Below are positions 16,529 through 23,087 of a stretch of 36,498 bases of DNA, piece by piece (the stretch's first letter is position 1; each line of letters opens with the position of its first letter). Source of the stretch: Immundisolibacter sp. (GTDB lineage: Bacteria > Pseudomonadota > Gammaproteobacteria > Immundisolibacterales > Immundisolibacteraceae); contig NZ_JBFIII010000014.1 in NCBI RefSeq assembly GCF_041601295.1, positions 1-36,498 of the forward strand, in the 5' to 3' direction. The notes under the pieces are model-generated. The model saw nothing but the letters and a program-made list of their open reading frames with translations, was not told the DNA's origin and ran no database searches. The position numbers and the translations under genes were made by a program.

Positions 16529-17184
16529 GACGGGCGCTGCGCATCAGCCAGGCGCTGGGGGGTGCCCACGTCGAGCCAGGGGCCACGGTAATGCTCGCCG
16601 GTCAGGTCGCCCACCGCTGCCGCTGCGCGAAGCAGGGGTATGAGGCTGAAAGTACCACCAGGGCTGGCTTCGAACAGGCGCGGCTCAAGCAGGCTGATGC
16701 CCGCAAAGGTCAGCATTGAATTTCCTTGGTTAGCGAGTCGACCGTCGGCCTGTAGGGCGAAGTCGCCGCCCGGGTTGTGCGGTGGGTTATCCACCAGCAC
16801 CAGGTGCCCCAGGCCAGCTGGCGGCTTGCGCAGTTTTGCAAATGGAAACCCGCTGCGCACGTCGGCATTGACCAGTACAAACGGCGCTGGGCCCAGTAGC
16901 GGCAGGGCGCGCTGCACGCCGCCGCCGGTCCCCAGTGGGCCATCCGGCTCGTGCGAGTAGGCAATGTGTACGCCAAAGCGCGCGCCGTCACCAAGCGCGT
17001 CTTCGATGGCCTCTCCGCGGTATGCGAGGTTCACCACCAGTTCGACAAAGCCGGCTGCGGCGAGCGATTCCAGCAAGTGCATAATCAGTGGTTTACCGTC
17101 CACCGGCAGCAGCGGCTTGGGCAGGTCGCGGGTCAGCGGCCCCATGCGCGTGCCGAGTCCGGCGGCAAGAATCATCGCCTTCAC
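16525..17184 (-). CDS. murU: N-acetylmuramate alpha-1-phosphate uridylyltransferase
   Basis: A 219-residue nucleotidyltransferase with the signature LAAGLGTRM (7-15), LPKPLLPVDGKPLI and the metal-binding NAD segment in FVLVNADV. It belongs to the short MurU type, which converts MurNAc-1-phosphate plus UTP to UDP-MurNAc. With AmgK it recycles peptidoglycan sugars and bypasses de novo UDP-MurNAc synthesis and fosfomycin inhibition. The start overlaps the stop of amgK by four bases, the usual amgK-murU coupling. A general sugar-nucleotide transferase is the alternative, made unlikely by the neighbour. Confidence 0.92.
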   Translation of the reverse strand: MKAMILAAGLGTRMGPLTRDLPKPLLPVDGKPLIMHLLESLAAAGFVELVVNLAYRGEAIEDALGDGARFGVHIAYSHEPDGPLGTGGGVQRALPLLGPAPFVLVNADVRSGFPFAKLRKPPAGLGHLVLVDNPPHNPGGDFALQADGRLANQGNSMLTFAGISLLEPRLFEASPGGTFSLIPLLRAAAAVGDLTGEHYRGPWLDVGTPQRLADAQRPS

Positions 17185-18203
17185 GGCGCGGCTCGCGCGT
17201 GCAACTCGGCCAGCAGCTCGGCCAGCGGCGCGAGCGCTGGCGTGCGGCCTGCTGCGGCTTCGATATAAGCGACGAAGCGTGGTGTTTCGGCGAGGTAACG
17301 GGGCTTGCCATCGCGGTAATTCAGACGCGCGAAAATGCCGAGTACCTTGAGGTGGCGCTGCGCGCCCATGAAGTCGCAGTCGGTCGCAAACTGGGTCAGC
17401 CGGCCCGGCACTGCGATGCCGGCCTTACCCGCCTGGGTCCAATAGCTGGCAAGCCAGCGCTGCGTCTGCGCGTCTGACCAGGACCAGAACGCGTCGCGCA
17501 GCAGCGACACCAGGTCATAGCTGACCGGCCCGAACACGGCGTCCTGAAAATCGAGCACCCCCGGTCCGTTGGGGCCTGGCATCAGATTGCGCGGCATGTA
17601 GTCGCGGTGCACGAACACCTGGGTCTGTGCCAGGGCGCGGTCAATCAGCAGCTGCCGCGCGGCTTGCCAGGTGGCCGCCTCGGCCGGACGCAAGTTGAGT
17701 TGCAAGTGCCGGCTCACGTACCAGTCCGGGAAAAGGTCCAGCTCCCGACCCAGCAGCGCAGCATCGTAAGGCGGCAGCGCGTCAGGCTGACTCGCCGCCT
17801 GCCAGCGCACCAGGGCGCTGATCGCCTCGCCCATCAGCGGTTCGGCGTTGTCTTCATTGAACACTTCAAGGTAAGTGCTCGGGCCAAGATCGCTCAGCAG
17901 CAGAAAGCCATTCTCTATATCGGCAGCGAGGATGCGCGGCGCATTCAGGCCGGCCGCATGCAGTAAGCCAGCAACGTAAACGAAGGGCTGGCAGTTCTCC
18001 GTCGGCGGCGGCGCGTCCATGACAATGAGGCTGCCACCGGCATGGCGCAGGCGAAAATAGCGACGAAAACTCGCATCGGCAGAGGCGTCTTCCAGGCTGA
18101 ACTCGCCAACCTGCCTGGCAAGCCAGTGGTTCAGGGCAGCAAGGCGTGGATCGGGGGTGATAGTCAGGGACACAGGCGGTGGCGGTGGGGCAGGTTGGAG
18201 CAC
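17181..18203 (-). CDS. amgK: N-acetylmuramate/N-acetylglucosamine anomeric kinase
   Basis: A 340-residue aminoglycoside-phosphotransferase-fold kinase. It has ASFRRYFRL near the N-terminus, VHRDYMPRNLM (catalytic loop with the Asp base) and VLDFQDAVFGPVSYDLVSLL (metal-binding DFQDA). This is the AmgK pattern: phosphorylation of MurNAc and GlcNAc at C1 in the cytosol. It is the first gene of the operon with murU and the PGPGW protein. The start is uncertain: GTG 18203 gives a proline-rich opening, and the next GTG (codon 11, VSLTITPDPR) is equally plausible. Neither has a clear Shine-Dalgarno. Many pseudomonads have lptD next to this pair; here a tRNA gene is divergent instead. Confidence 0.9.
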   Translation of the reverse strand: MLQPAPPPPPVSLTITPDPRLAALNHWLARQVGEFSLEDASADASFRRYFRLRHAGGSLIVMDAPPPTENCQPFVYVAGLLHAAGLNAPRILAADIENGFLLLSDLGPSTYLEVFNEDNAEPLMGEAISALVRWQAASQPDALPPYDAALLGRELDLFPDWYVSRHLQLNLRPAEAATWQAARQLLIDRALAQTQVFVHRDYMPRNLMPGPNGPGVLDFQDAVFGPVSYDLVSLLRDAFWSWSDAQTQRWLASYWTQAGKAGIAVPGRLTQFATDCDFMGAQRHLKVLGIFARLNYRDGKPRYLAETPRFVAYIEAAAGRTPALAPLAELLAELHARAAP

Positions 18204-18264
18204 ATTTTAGCTGCCGGCCGAGTCCAACAGCGGAAATGGGTTAGACGCGCCGTGGACGCCTGCC

Positions 18265-18270
18265 TATAAT
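18265..18270 (+). promoter_or_regulatory. -10 box of the tRNA-Thr promoter
   Basis: A perfect TATAAT lies 36 bases before the tRNA-Thr gene, in the right place for a sigma-70 start near 18277. The region 17-18 bases upstream (around 18241-18247, ttagacg) is only a weak -35 match. Confidence 0.55.
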
Positions 18271-18305
18271 CGCGACCGGCCCGCTGCGGCCGATGCACGC
18301 CCAAA

Positions 18306-18381
<76 letters not shown>

Positions 18382-18437
18382 TTAAATCAATAAGTTACGA
18401 TAATTTCTCCGTAGGTGCCAAGTGCCGAGATAGCTCC

Positions 18438-18458
18438 ATGTAGCCAATATGTAGCCAA
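18438..18458 (+). promoter_or_regulatory. Integrase arm-type motifs, left end
   Basis: Two direct copies of ATGTAGCCAA (18438-18447 and 18449-18458), 57 bases inside the tRNA-side att repeat. The same motif recurs four times inside the other end (24383-24463). Paired short repeats near both att sites are the usual arm sites of tyrosine integrases. The assignment is inferred from position and repetition. Confidence 0.6.
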
Positions 18459-18509
18459 ATTCGGTACATCCCGGCTGTTTGCGTTCCATTGTCTGGGTGG
18501 CTTTGGACG

Positions 18510-18693
18510 TTAGCGCGGAATCGGGGGGTTCCTCTCGAATTCCTTTTGCGCCCAAGCGGATTTTTCGCGCAGATGACGCCGCAGCGCCTCGATTTCGGAG
18601 TTCGGCAGCCGTTCGGAAACCGATGAGGCACTGCGCTTCGGCGGCGCTAAGGGCTGCGGGTTCGATGTCGATGGTGACTCTGATTCTATGACG
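18510..18693 (-). pseudogene. Possible frameshifted small island gene
   Basis: On the minus strand one frame reads RVTIDIEPAALSAAEAQCLI. A second frame, beginning within the same sequence, reads LPNSEIEALRRHLREKSAWA and runs on to TAA 18510-18512. Each half looks protein-like and the two would join with a single-base shift near 18600. I do not recognise a family. It could be a broken small regulator or an accidental pattern. Confidence 0.3.
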
Positions 18694-18985
18694 AATCCCT
18701 GGTTCCAGTTTCCGCTTTGTCGACTCGCCTTATGCCCAGTATGCCGCGTCCGACATGTGGACGTATGTTCGACCCTGTGCCTTGAGGTATCGGGCCCGGT
18801 AGCGTGATCACGTGAGCTGACAACCCCACCTGGCGGTCAATCTGTCGAACGTCCCGCAGCAGGAGTGGTGTTGCCGGATACCGGCGCTGTCTATATGCCG
18901 AGGGCCGCCACCAACGAAGCAAACTACGCGGGGGCGTTTTGGTTCGCTCTTGATGTCCCGCACCGCATCAATTGGCGTGGGCAGC
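18694..18985. other. Island stretch without a recognisable gene
   Basis: About 290 bases with no frame showing coherent protein-like sequence, no tRNA and no clear repeat. It is probably decayed island DNA. Confidence 0.4.
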
Positions 18986-19201
18986 CTATATATCTCGGGT
19001 CCTCTCGGCTGGGAAAATGTACAGTTGGTTGTTGTTCGCCAAGTCCAGGATGGCGTTGCGTGGGTTGCCGTAGACGTCGGCTTGGCCCACCTCCATCATT
19101 TCGACCACTAGGCCGGCAGCCTCCATAGCATGCCACTGGCTTATAACTTTCTGGGCCAAAGCGGCGTACGCGGCCAGAATCTTGGCCGCGCGCGCTAGCA
19201 A
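18986..19201 (-). CDS. Small hypothetical protein, start region disturbed by a homopolymer
   Basis: A 71-residue frame (LARAAKILAAYAALAQKVIS, then EAAGLVVEMMEVGQADVYG, then LDLANNNQLYIFPAE) with plausible helices and a strand-rich end. It begins at a TTG without a good ribosome site. Just upstream an ATG-AAG-TCG is followed by eight C residues on the coding strand (G8 at 19213-19220). With seven C's the ATG would be in frame and give an 80-residue protein. It may thus be a gene with a slipped homopolymer or a sequencing error. No family is recognised. Confidence 0.4.
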   Translation of the reverse strand: MLARAAKILAAYAALAQKVISQWHAMEAAGLVVEMMEVGQADVYGNPRNAILDLANNNQLYIFPAERTRDI

Positions 19202-19282
19202 CGTGTAGACAAGGGGGGGGCGACTTCATGGGCGCCCATCTTTTGCGGCGCCGATTGGCTTACGCACCGACGAATAGTTCGG

Positions 19283-19618
19283 TCACAAAGCAACCGCAAC
19301 CGTCTCCCAGGGGACGATGGCCCGGATTGCGCCGGCCTTCTGCATCAGGGTTCTGCCCTGGGTGAACGCGCGATTGGCCGCTGCGATCAGCTCACGTTCG
19401 ACACCCGCAGCACCTGCGAGATACAGCAGCATCTTAGGCTCGACAGTATGGTTGTAGGCGAACTTTGCGTCACGCGCGACACGCGTTTGGCGCCCATATG
19501 CACCCGGGCCGTCGTACTCGGAGAGCCAGCCCATCCAGTGCTCTTGCTGGGTCAGGTACCATTTTTTCGGGTCGTCCACGGGAGAATCGGCTGGCAGGTC
19601 GCCAATGGCGGTCAGCAA
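19283..19618 (-). CDS. Hypothetical island protein
   Basis: A 111-residue frame rich in aromatic and charged residues (KKWYLTQQEHWMGWLSEYDG, then NHTVEPKMLLYLAGAAGV, then AIRAIVPWETVAVAL). It looks like genuine coding sequence, and similar proteins of unknown function occur in proteobacterial islands as far as I recall. The only start is a TTG at 19618. A better ATG slightly upstream (MKDPISIQAL) is in another frame and runs into this one, so a small frameshift near the 5' end is possible. No catalytic motif was recognised. Confidence 0.5.
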   Translation of the reverse strand: MLTAIGDLPADSPVDDPKKWYLTQQEHWMGWLSEYDGPGAYGRQTRVARDAKFAYNHTVEPKMLLYLAGAAGVERELIAAANRAFTQGRTLMQKAGAIRAIVPWETVAVAL

Positions 19619-19752
19619 GTGCCTGGATACTGATTGGGTCTTTCATGGGCATTAGCCCTTTGGTCTGGCAATCAGGCCATAAAGTGCGGTGCGGCAGACG
19701 GAGCATAACGGGATCTGGAACGCCGGCCGCGGCGTCAGCCTTCGCAGCCGGA

Positions 19753-20274
19753 CTATGCGCCCGCGGGCTGATGTGTCTTCGCGTACTGCCAGAGCGCGCG
19801 GTCGAGCACGCGCATCGACACATCGATTTGCCTCGCCAGATACCTCGTCGCGAGGCAATAATCCCACCAGAAATCGAACTTGTACGTGGGTGGAGGCCGC
19901 GGACACGATAGCGACCAGAGTGCCCGAAAGTCGAGGATTGGATAGGGGTCCGACGCGCAAAAATGCAGCACCACCGACGCCGTCGGCCACTGGACTCCAG
20001 ATAACAGCGTCAGGACTTCGATGCGAAACCGCTCGTCTGGCGTCGACAGGGCCGTTGCCGTGACAGCCTTAACGAACGAGGGAGCGTTCGCGGCGCAGAG
20101 TCTCTGGGTCCGCGTGGTTTTCCACTTTGCCAGCCTGAGAAACTCAGTCTCGGTGAGGTGGCCGCGTGCCTTGGCAACCGGGGCGACGGCCAGCGGTGCT
20201 GCGTCTTCGTTGCTGTCGTAGAGCGCGGCCCATTTGGGCACTTCACGTTGCGGGAACCGGAGAGTAAAGCTCAA
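19753..20274 (-). CDS. Hypothetical protein with HhH/DNA-glycosylase-like motifs
   Basis: 173 residues from TTG 20274, which is preceded by a strong AAGGAGG box; the longer frame to 20313 reads through this box and is rejected. Order: N-terminal RFPQREVPKWAALY; a helical middle (EFLRLAKWKTTRTQRL); LTLLSGVQWPTASVVLHF; DPYPILDFRALWSL; then KFDFWWDY and a C-terminal helical part ending ALWQYAKT. The L-x-G-V-x-x-P-T-A-S stretch followed ~18 residues later by an Asp in P-I-L-D resembles the helix-hairpin-helix and catalytic Asp of HhH-GPD glycosylases. That match is by eye and the overall fold is unproved. Similar uncharacterised proteins exist in many islands as far as I recall. Confidence 0.6.
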   Translation of the reverse strand: MSFTLRFPQREVPKWAALYDSNEDAAPLAVAPVAKARGHLTETEFLRLAKWKTTRTQRLCAANAPSFVKAVTATALSTPDERFRIEVLTLLSGVQWPTASVVLHFCASDPYPILDFRALWSLSCPRPPPTYKFDFWWDYCLATRYLARQIDVSMRVLDRALWQYAKTHQPAGA

Positions 20275-20644
20275 ATTAAGAGTCCTCCTTGCGTGCCTGA
20301 CATTTGAGCCCACGCCGCGGCCCCGTCAGGGCCGTCGGTCCGAGCGTTATGCGAAACCGGATAGAAGCGAGCGCGGGGTCACTTCGGGGCCGGGCCGATT
20401 GCATTAGCGAGTGGGGGCACCGAATGCCGCTTTCACATCTTCGCGCCGTGACCGTACATGACCGCTGACCCACGGACACGGGGGCTGTGCTGCAGACGGA
20501 GTTGCGGGCGTTACACTCGCTTCACTCCTTGTGCTCCTTCTGGTGAAGCGGCCAAGGATACTCGGGTTGTGCGTTTGAATTTCCTATAGTTCCGATGGAC
20601 CTAGAATTTCAGGGCTTGGCACCCACCGAAGGAGGGAAGGAAGC
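20275..20644. other. Intergenic stretch, no gene seen
   Basis: 370 bases between two divergently oriented genes. They hold the leader of both genes, a GTTATGC string at 20345-20351 without an attC partner, and no clear promoter. I see no coding frame with protein-like content. Confidence 0.4.
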
Positions 20645-21109
20645 ATGAAAAACCGCATACGACACCGTGCGCTCGCCGTTTTCGGCCTGGCTCTTGCCGG
20701 ACTGCTTGCCCTGCCGATAGCCTCCGCCCAGGAGCCCGGCCCGAAACAAACGGTCGAACGGCACTTGGCTGCCCTTCAGGGCTATCTCTTCGAGGACGCT
20801 TTCGACTACGTCTCGAAAGGCTTTGCCGACGGCAAAACGAAGCGGGAATGGGCGGACTCGATCCGTAAGCTTTACTCTGACGCAAGCGTCAGGGTCATCA
20901 AGTTCACCCTCTATCCCGCAAAGGTCGAAGGGGATACGGCGATCGTCCCGAACATACTGAATGCCAGCGACATGTTTAACAAGGAAGGCAGCATCGAGTA
21001 TGAGCTTTACCATCTCGTGAAAGAAGACGGCGCCTGGAAGGTGGACAAACAGGAGATTCTCTTCGAGGACAGCCAAGTGAAAGAGTGGTTTCCGGACGTA
21101 AAGAATTAG
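20645..21109 (+). CDS. Secreted small protein, NTF2/DUF4878-like
   Basis: A 154-residue protein with a clear signal peptide (MKNRIRHRALAVFGLALAGL, then LALPIASAQE). The mature part of about 125 residues opens QTVERHLAALQGYLFEDAFD and later reads ELYHLVKEDGAWKVDKQEIL, the strand pattern of NTF2-like/DUF4878 domains. Its ATG 20645 follows a ggaggg box. It is probably a periplasmic or cell-surface protein of unknown function. It lies in the island, 51 bp before the IS3 element, on the strand opposite to the integrase and toxin genes. Three ggaaatag repeats follow its stop. Confidence 0.6.
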   Translation: MKNRIRHRALAVFGLALAGLLALPIASAQEPGPKQTVERHLAALQGYLFEDAFDYVSKGFADGKTKREWADSIRKLYSDASVRVIKFTLYPAKVEGDTAIVPNILNASDMFNKEGSIEYELYHLVKEDGAWKVDKQEILFEDSQVKEWFPDVKN

Positions 21110-21166
21110 GCCGGAAATAGGGAAATAGAAGGGAAATAGAGATCAGACCGGGATTTCATGCGGGTT

Positions 21167-21990
21167 CTACCCCGTTTCCACGGACGGTTTTAAAACGCCG
21201 GAAAACTTCAGGTCATGCCTGGTGACTCGCCGTCGCATACGAGGATTATGAAATCGCTCGACGTGGTCAAACACATCTGCGTTGCAGACATCCAGAGTCG
21301 GGTACTTTGTACGATGGGTTCGCTCGCGTTTGAGGATGCCAAGAAGCCCTCGCAGGCCGCGTTGTCACCGCAATGCCCAACGGCGCTCATGGAGCGCAGC
21401 AGCGTGTTCTGCTCGAGAAACCGCTGATAGTCGCCACTGCAAAATTGACTGCCCCGATCCGAATGAAGAACCACAGACCAACCGCCCTGGCGCTGCCAGA
21501 TCGCCCTCTCGACCGCCCGAAGCACCATCTGGCGGTCTTGCCGATGATGCATTGACCAGCCAATTACTAGCTTGCTGAACAGATCGATGACGACGCACAG
21601 ATACAGGTTGCCTTCCCCGGTTTTGATTTCGATGATATCGGTGACCCACTTGGTCTGAGGCTCCAAGGCATTGAAATCACGCTCCAGCAGATTGCGCACG
21701 CCGGGCGGCGACACACTCGCCGGGGGACGTTGGCCGCGCTTCTTCTTGCGCGGCCAGCCCTGAAGACCATCGACGGCCATCAAACGGGCAATCCGATTCT
21801 CGCTGGCCGTTTCTCCGGCATCTGTCAGGTTTTCATGCATACGTGGGGCGCCGATCGCCCCCCGGCTGTCCTGGTGGATCTCACGAATGCGTGCCAGCAA
21901 TCGCTCATTGTCCAGTTGCCGAGCGCTCGGCGAACGCTCCTGCCAAGCGTAGTAGCCGCTGGCAGAAACCTTCAGGCACCGACACATCAT
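21167..21990 (-). pseudogene. IS3 transposase orfB, broken by a 1-base deletion
   Basis: The minus frame from 21990 holds the helix-rich start (RCLKVSASGYYAWQ), the rve integrase core with TDIIEIKTGEGNLYL and D in VVIDLFSKLVIGW, and SDRGSQFCS. After C-E-G-F (near 21340) it goes out of frame and ends early at 21208. Dropping into the next frame restores GILKRERTHRTKYPTLD, then VFDHVERFHNPRMRRRV, to TAG 21167-21169 inside the terminal repeat. One base is therefore missing near 21338-21345. The third catalytic residue (E in L-K-R-E) lies beyond the break, so this copy should be inactive. Confidence 0.85.
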
Positions 21991-22034
21991 GCGAACGGGA
22001 AATTCATTGCGACAACGTTGAATCGCCTGATACC

Positions 22035-22328
22035 TCAGGACGACTCCCTGGCAAAGAAGGTTGCCGCTTCGCGTAAAAAATCCCGCTCCTTCTTCACGCG
22101 GGCCAGTTCGCGCCTCAGACGAGCCACCTCCTCATCTCTCGGGCTGCCTGTGCCGCCAAAGGCACCACCACCTTCGGCTTTGAATTCCCGCGCCCAGCGG
22201 CTCAGCAGATTCGCCCCGATGCCCAATTCCCACGCGACTTGCGCGCAGCTGCCTCCGGGCTGGCGGGCTCGCTCAACCGCTCTGCGCTTGAACTCCGAGT
22301 TGTACTTTCTTCGCTTCGACATACACAC
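22035..22328 (-). CDS. IS3 transposase orfA (HTH/leucine-zipper protein)
   Basis: A 97-residue protein: MSKRRKYNSEFKRRAVERAR opening, helix-turn-helix (SCAQVAWELGIGANLLSRW) and a coiled-coil-like C-terminal part (DEEVARLRRELARVKKERDF). It binds IS ends and is normally fused to OrfB by a -1 frameshift. It is intact. The slippery site lies near its 3' end (22074-22080). Confidence 0.88.
   Translation of the reverse strand: MCMSKRRKYNSEFKRRAVERARQPGGSCAQVAWELGIGANLLSRWAREFKAEGGGAFGGTGSPRDEEVARLRRELARVKKERDFLREAATFFARESS
22074..22080 (-). promoter_or_regulatory. Programmed -1 frameshift site of the IS3 element
   Basis: On the coding strand the heptamer T TTT TTA spans the D-F-L codons of orfA. 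Slipping back one base leads directly into the open frame continuing to MMCRCLKVSASG of orfB. This is the standard IS3 signal for making the OrfAB fusion. Confidence 0.7.
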
Positions 22329-22385
22329 TCCTCTTGCCCAGTATCGGGCTTCTTTGAAGTGTCCGTGATATCGGGGTAGAACCCG

Positions 22386-22430
22386 TATGTCCCAGAAAGG
22401 CTTCCCAAGCCACCAGGGCAGCGCGAACGG
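22386..22430 (-). pseudogene. Fossil 3' end of a second tyrosine integrase
   Basis: The minus strand encodes RAALVAWEAFLGHTG, nearly the same as HAALMAWEAFLSRTG at the C-terminus of the island integrase (23088-24368). The DNA is similar too (gcttcccaagccaccagggc against gcctcccaggccatcagggc). It starts immediately after the antitoxin stop and is cut off by the IS3 end. Only about 15 residues remain. Confidence 0.7.
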
Positions 22431-22718
22431 TCAGGCCGCCAGCGCCCGCAGTACCGCCTTGGGTTCCCGCTGTATGACATTGAGCAGCACCAGCGCCGGC
22501 CCTTTTGGCGTGCGGTCGCCCCGTTCCCAATGCCGCAGCGTCGCCACGGAAAACCCAAGGCGCGCCGCAAACTGTGCTTGCGTGAGCCCAAGGTTTTGAC
22601 GCAGCGCCTTGATGTCTATCGGGCGCAGGGTGTGGACACGCGCCGCCACCGGCTCGCCTTTGGCGTGGGCGATGGCTTCTTGCAGCCCCTGCCGGATGCT
22701 TTCGAAAGTCTTACTCAT
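22431..22718 (-). CDS. Antitoxin, XRE/HigA-type helix-turn-helix protein
   Basis: A 95-residue protein with a C-terminal XRE domain (about 36-85): LRQNLGLTQAQFAARLGFSV, ATLRHWERGDRTPKGPAL. It resembles HigA/NadS-type antitoxins, which bind the toxin and repress their own promoter. Its ATG overlaps the toxin stop (22715-22718), so the toxin gene comes first as in HigBA systems. Its stop adjoins the fossil integrase end. Confidence 0.85.
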   Translation of the reverse strand: MSKTFESIRQGLQEAIAHAKGEPVAARVHTLRPIDIKALRQNLGLTQAQFAARLGFSVATLRHWERGDRTPKGPALVLLNVIQREPKAVLRALAA

Positions 22719-23065
22719 GGCTTGCTCCTTTTAATCCAGGCCATCTGTAATAAGTCCACCAGCCCGGCCAGCACGTTGCGCTCAGATTTGCTCAGGCTGG
22801 TGCGCTCATTCTTGGCGAACAGCGTCAGCAGGTACAGCGGCATGGTCTCGCTGTGGAAGTAGTAGATCACCCGCACCCCGCCGCTTTTGCCGCGTCCACC
22901 GCGACTCCAGCGCAGTTTGCGAATGCCGCCGGTGCCCTCCAGCAGGTCACCTGCCTTCGGGTGCGCCGCCAGGTAGTCGATTACGTCCCGGCGCTGCGCT
23001 TCGGTCAGCAGCTTGTCTGCCCGGCGGATGTATTCCGGCAGCTCGCCGATGGTCAGCATGGGCAA
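22715..23065 (-). CDS. Toxin, RelE/HigB superfamily
   Basis: A 116-residue protein with the RelE-type core: GGIRKLRWSRGGRGKSGGVR, VIYYFHSETMPLYLLTLFAK and NERTSLSKSERNVLAG. These toxins cleave mRNA, usually at the ribosome, and are held by the antitoxin. It is the first gene of a two-gene operon 22 bp downstream of the integrase stop on the same strand. It probably stabilises the island. It is longer at the C-terminus (QMAWIKRSKP) than most relatives. The ATG at 23059 (MLTIGELPEYI) is an alternative start. Confidence 0.88.
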   Translation of the reverse strand: MPMLTIGELPEYIRRADKLLTEAQRRDVIDYLAAHPKAGDLLEGTGGIRKLRWSRGGRGKSGGVRVIYYFHSETMPLYLLTLFAKNERTSLSKSERNVLAGLVDLLQMAWIKRSKP

Positions 23066-23087
23066 GGATTGTAATCCAAAGGATTAG

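Larger units (their letters stand above)
21161..22385 (-). mobile_element. IS3-family insertion sequence
   Basis: Terminal inverted repeats: cgggttctaccccg at 21161-21174, continuing less perfectly to cacggac, and its inverse at 22361-22385. They enclose overlapping orfA and orfB of an IS3-type transposase. The length of about 1225 bp is normal. A clean target duplication is not visible (ATG near both ends is the best candidate). The element sits against a fossil integrase end on its right side. Confidence 0.88.

Noticed and set aside
20280..20351. A third integron attC site ending in GTTATGC at 20345-20351
   Set aside because: The core exists, but the upstream candidate (gcctgac) matches poorly and the inner stems do not pair. 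The neighbouring gene on the left is on the wrong strand.
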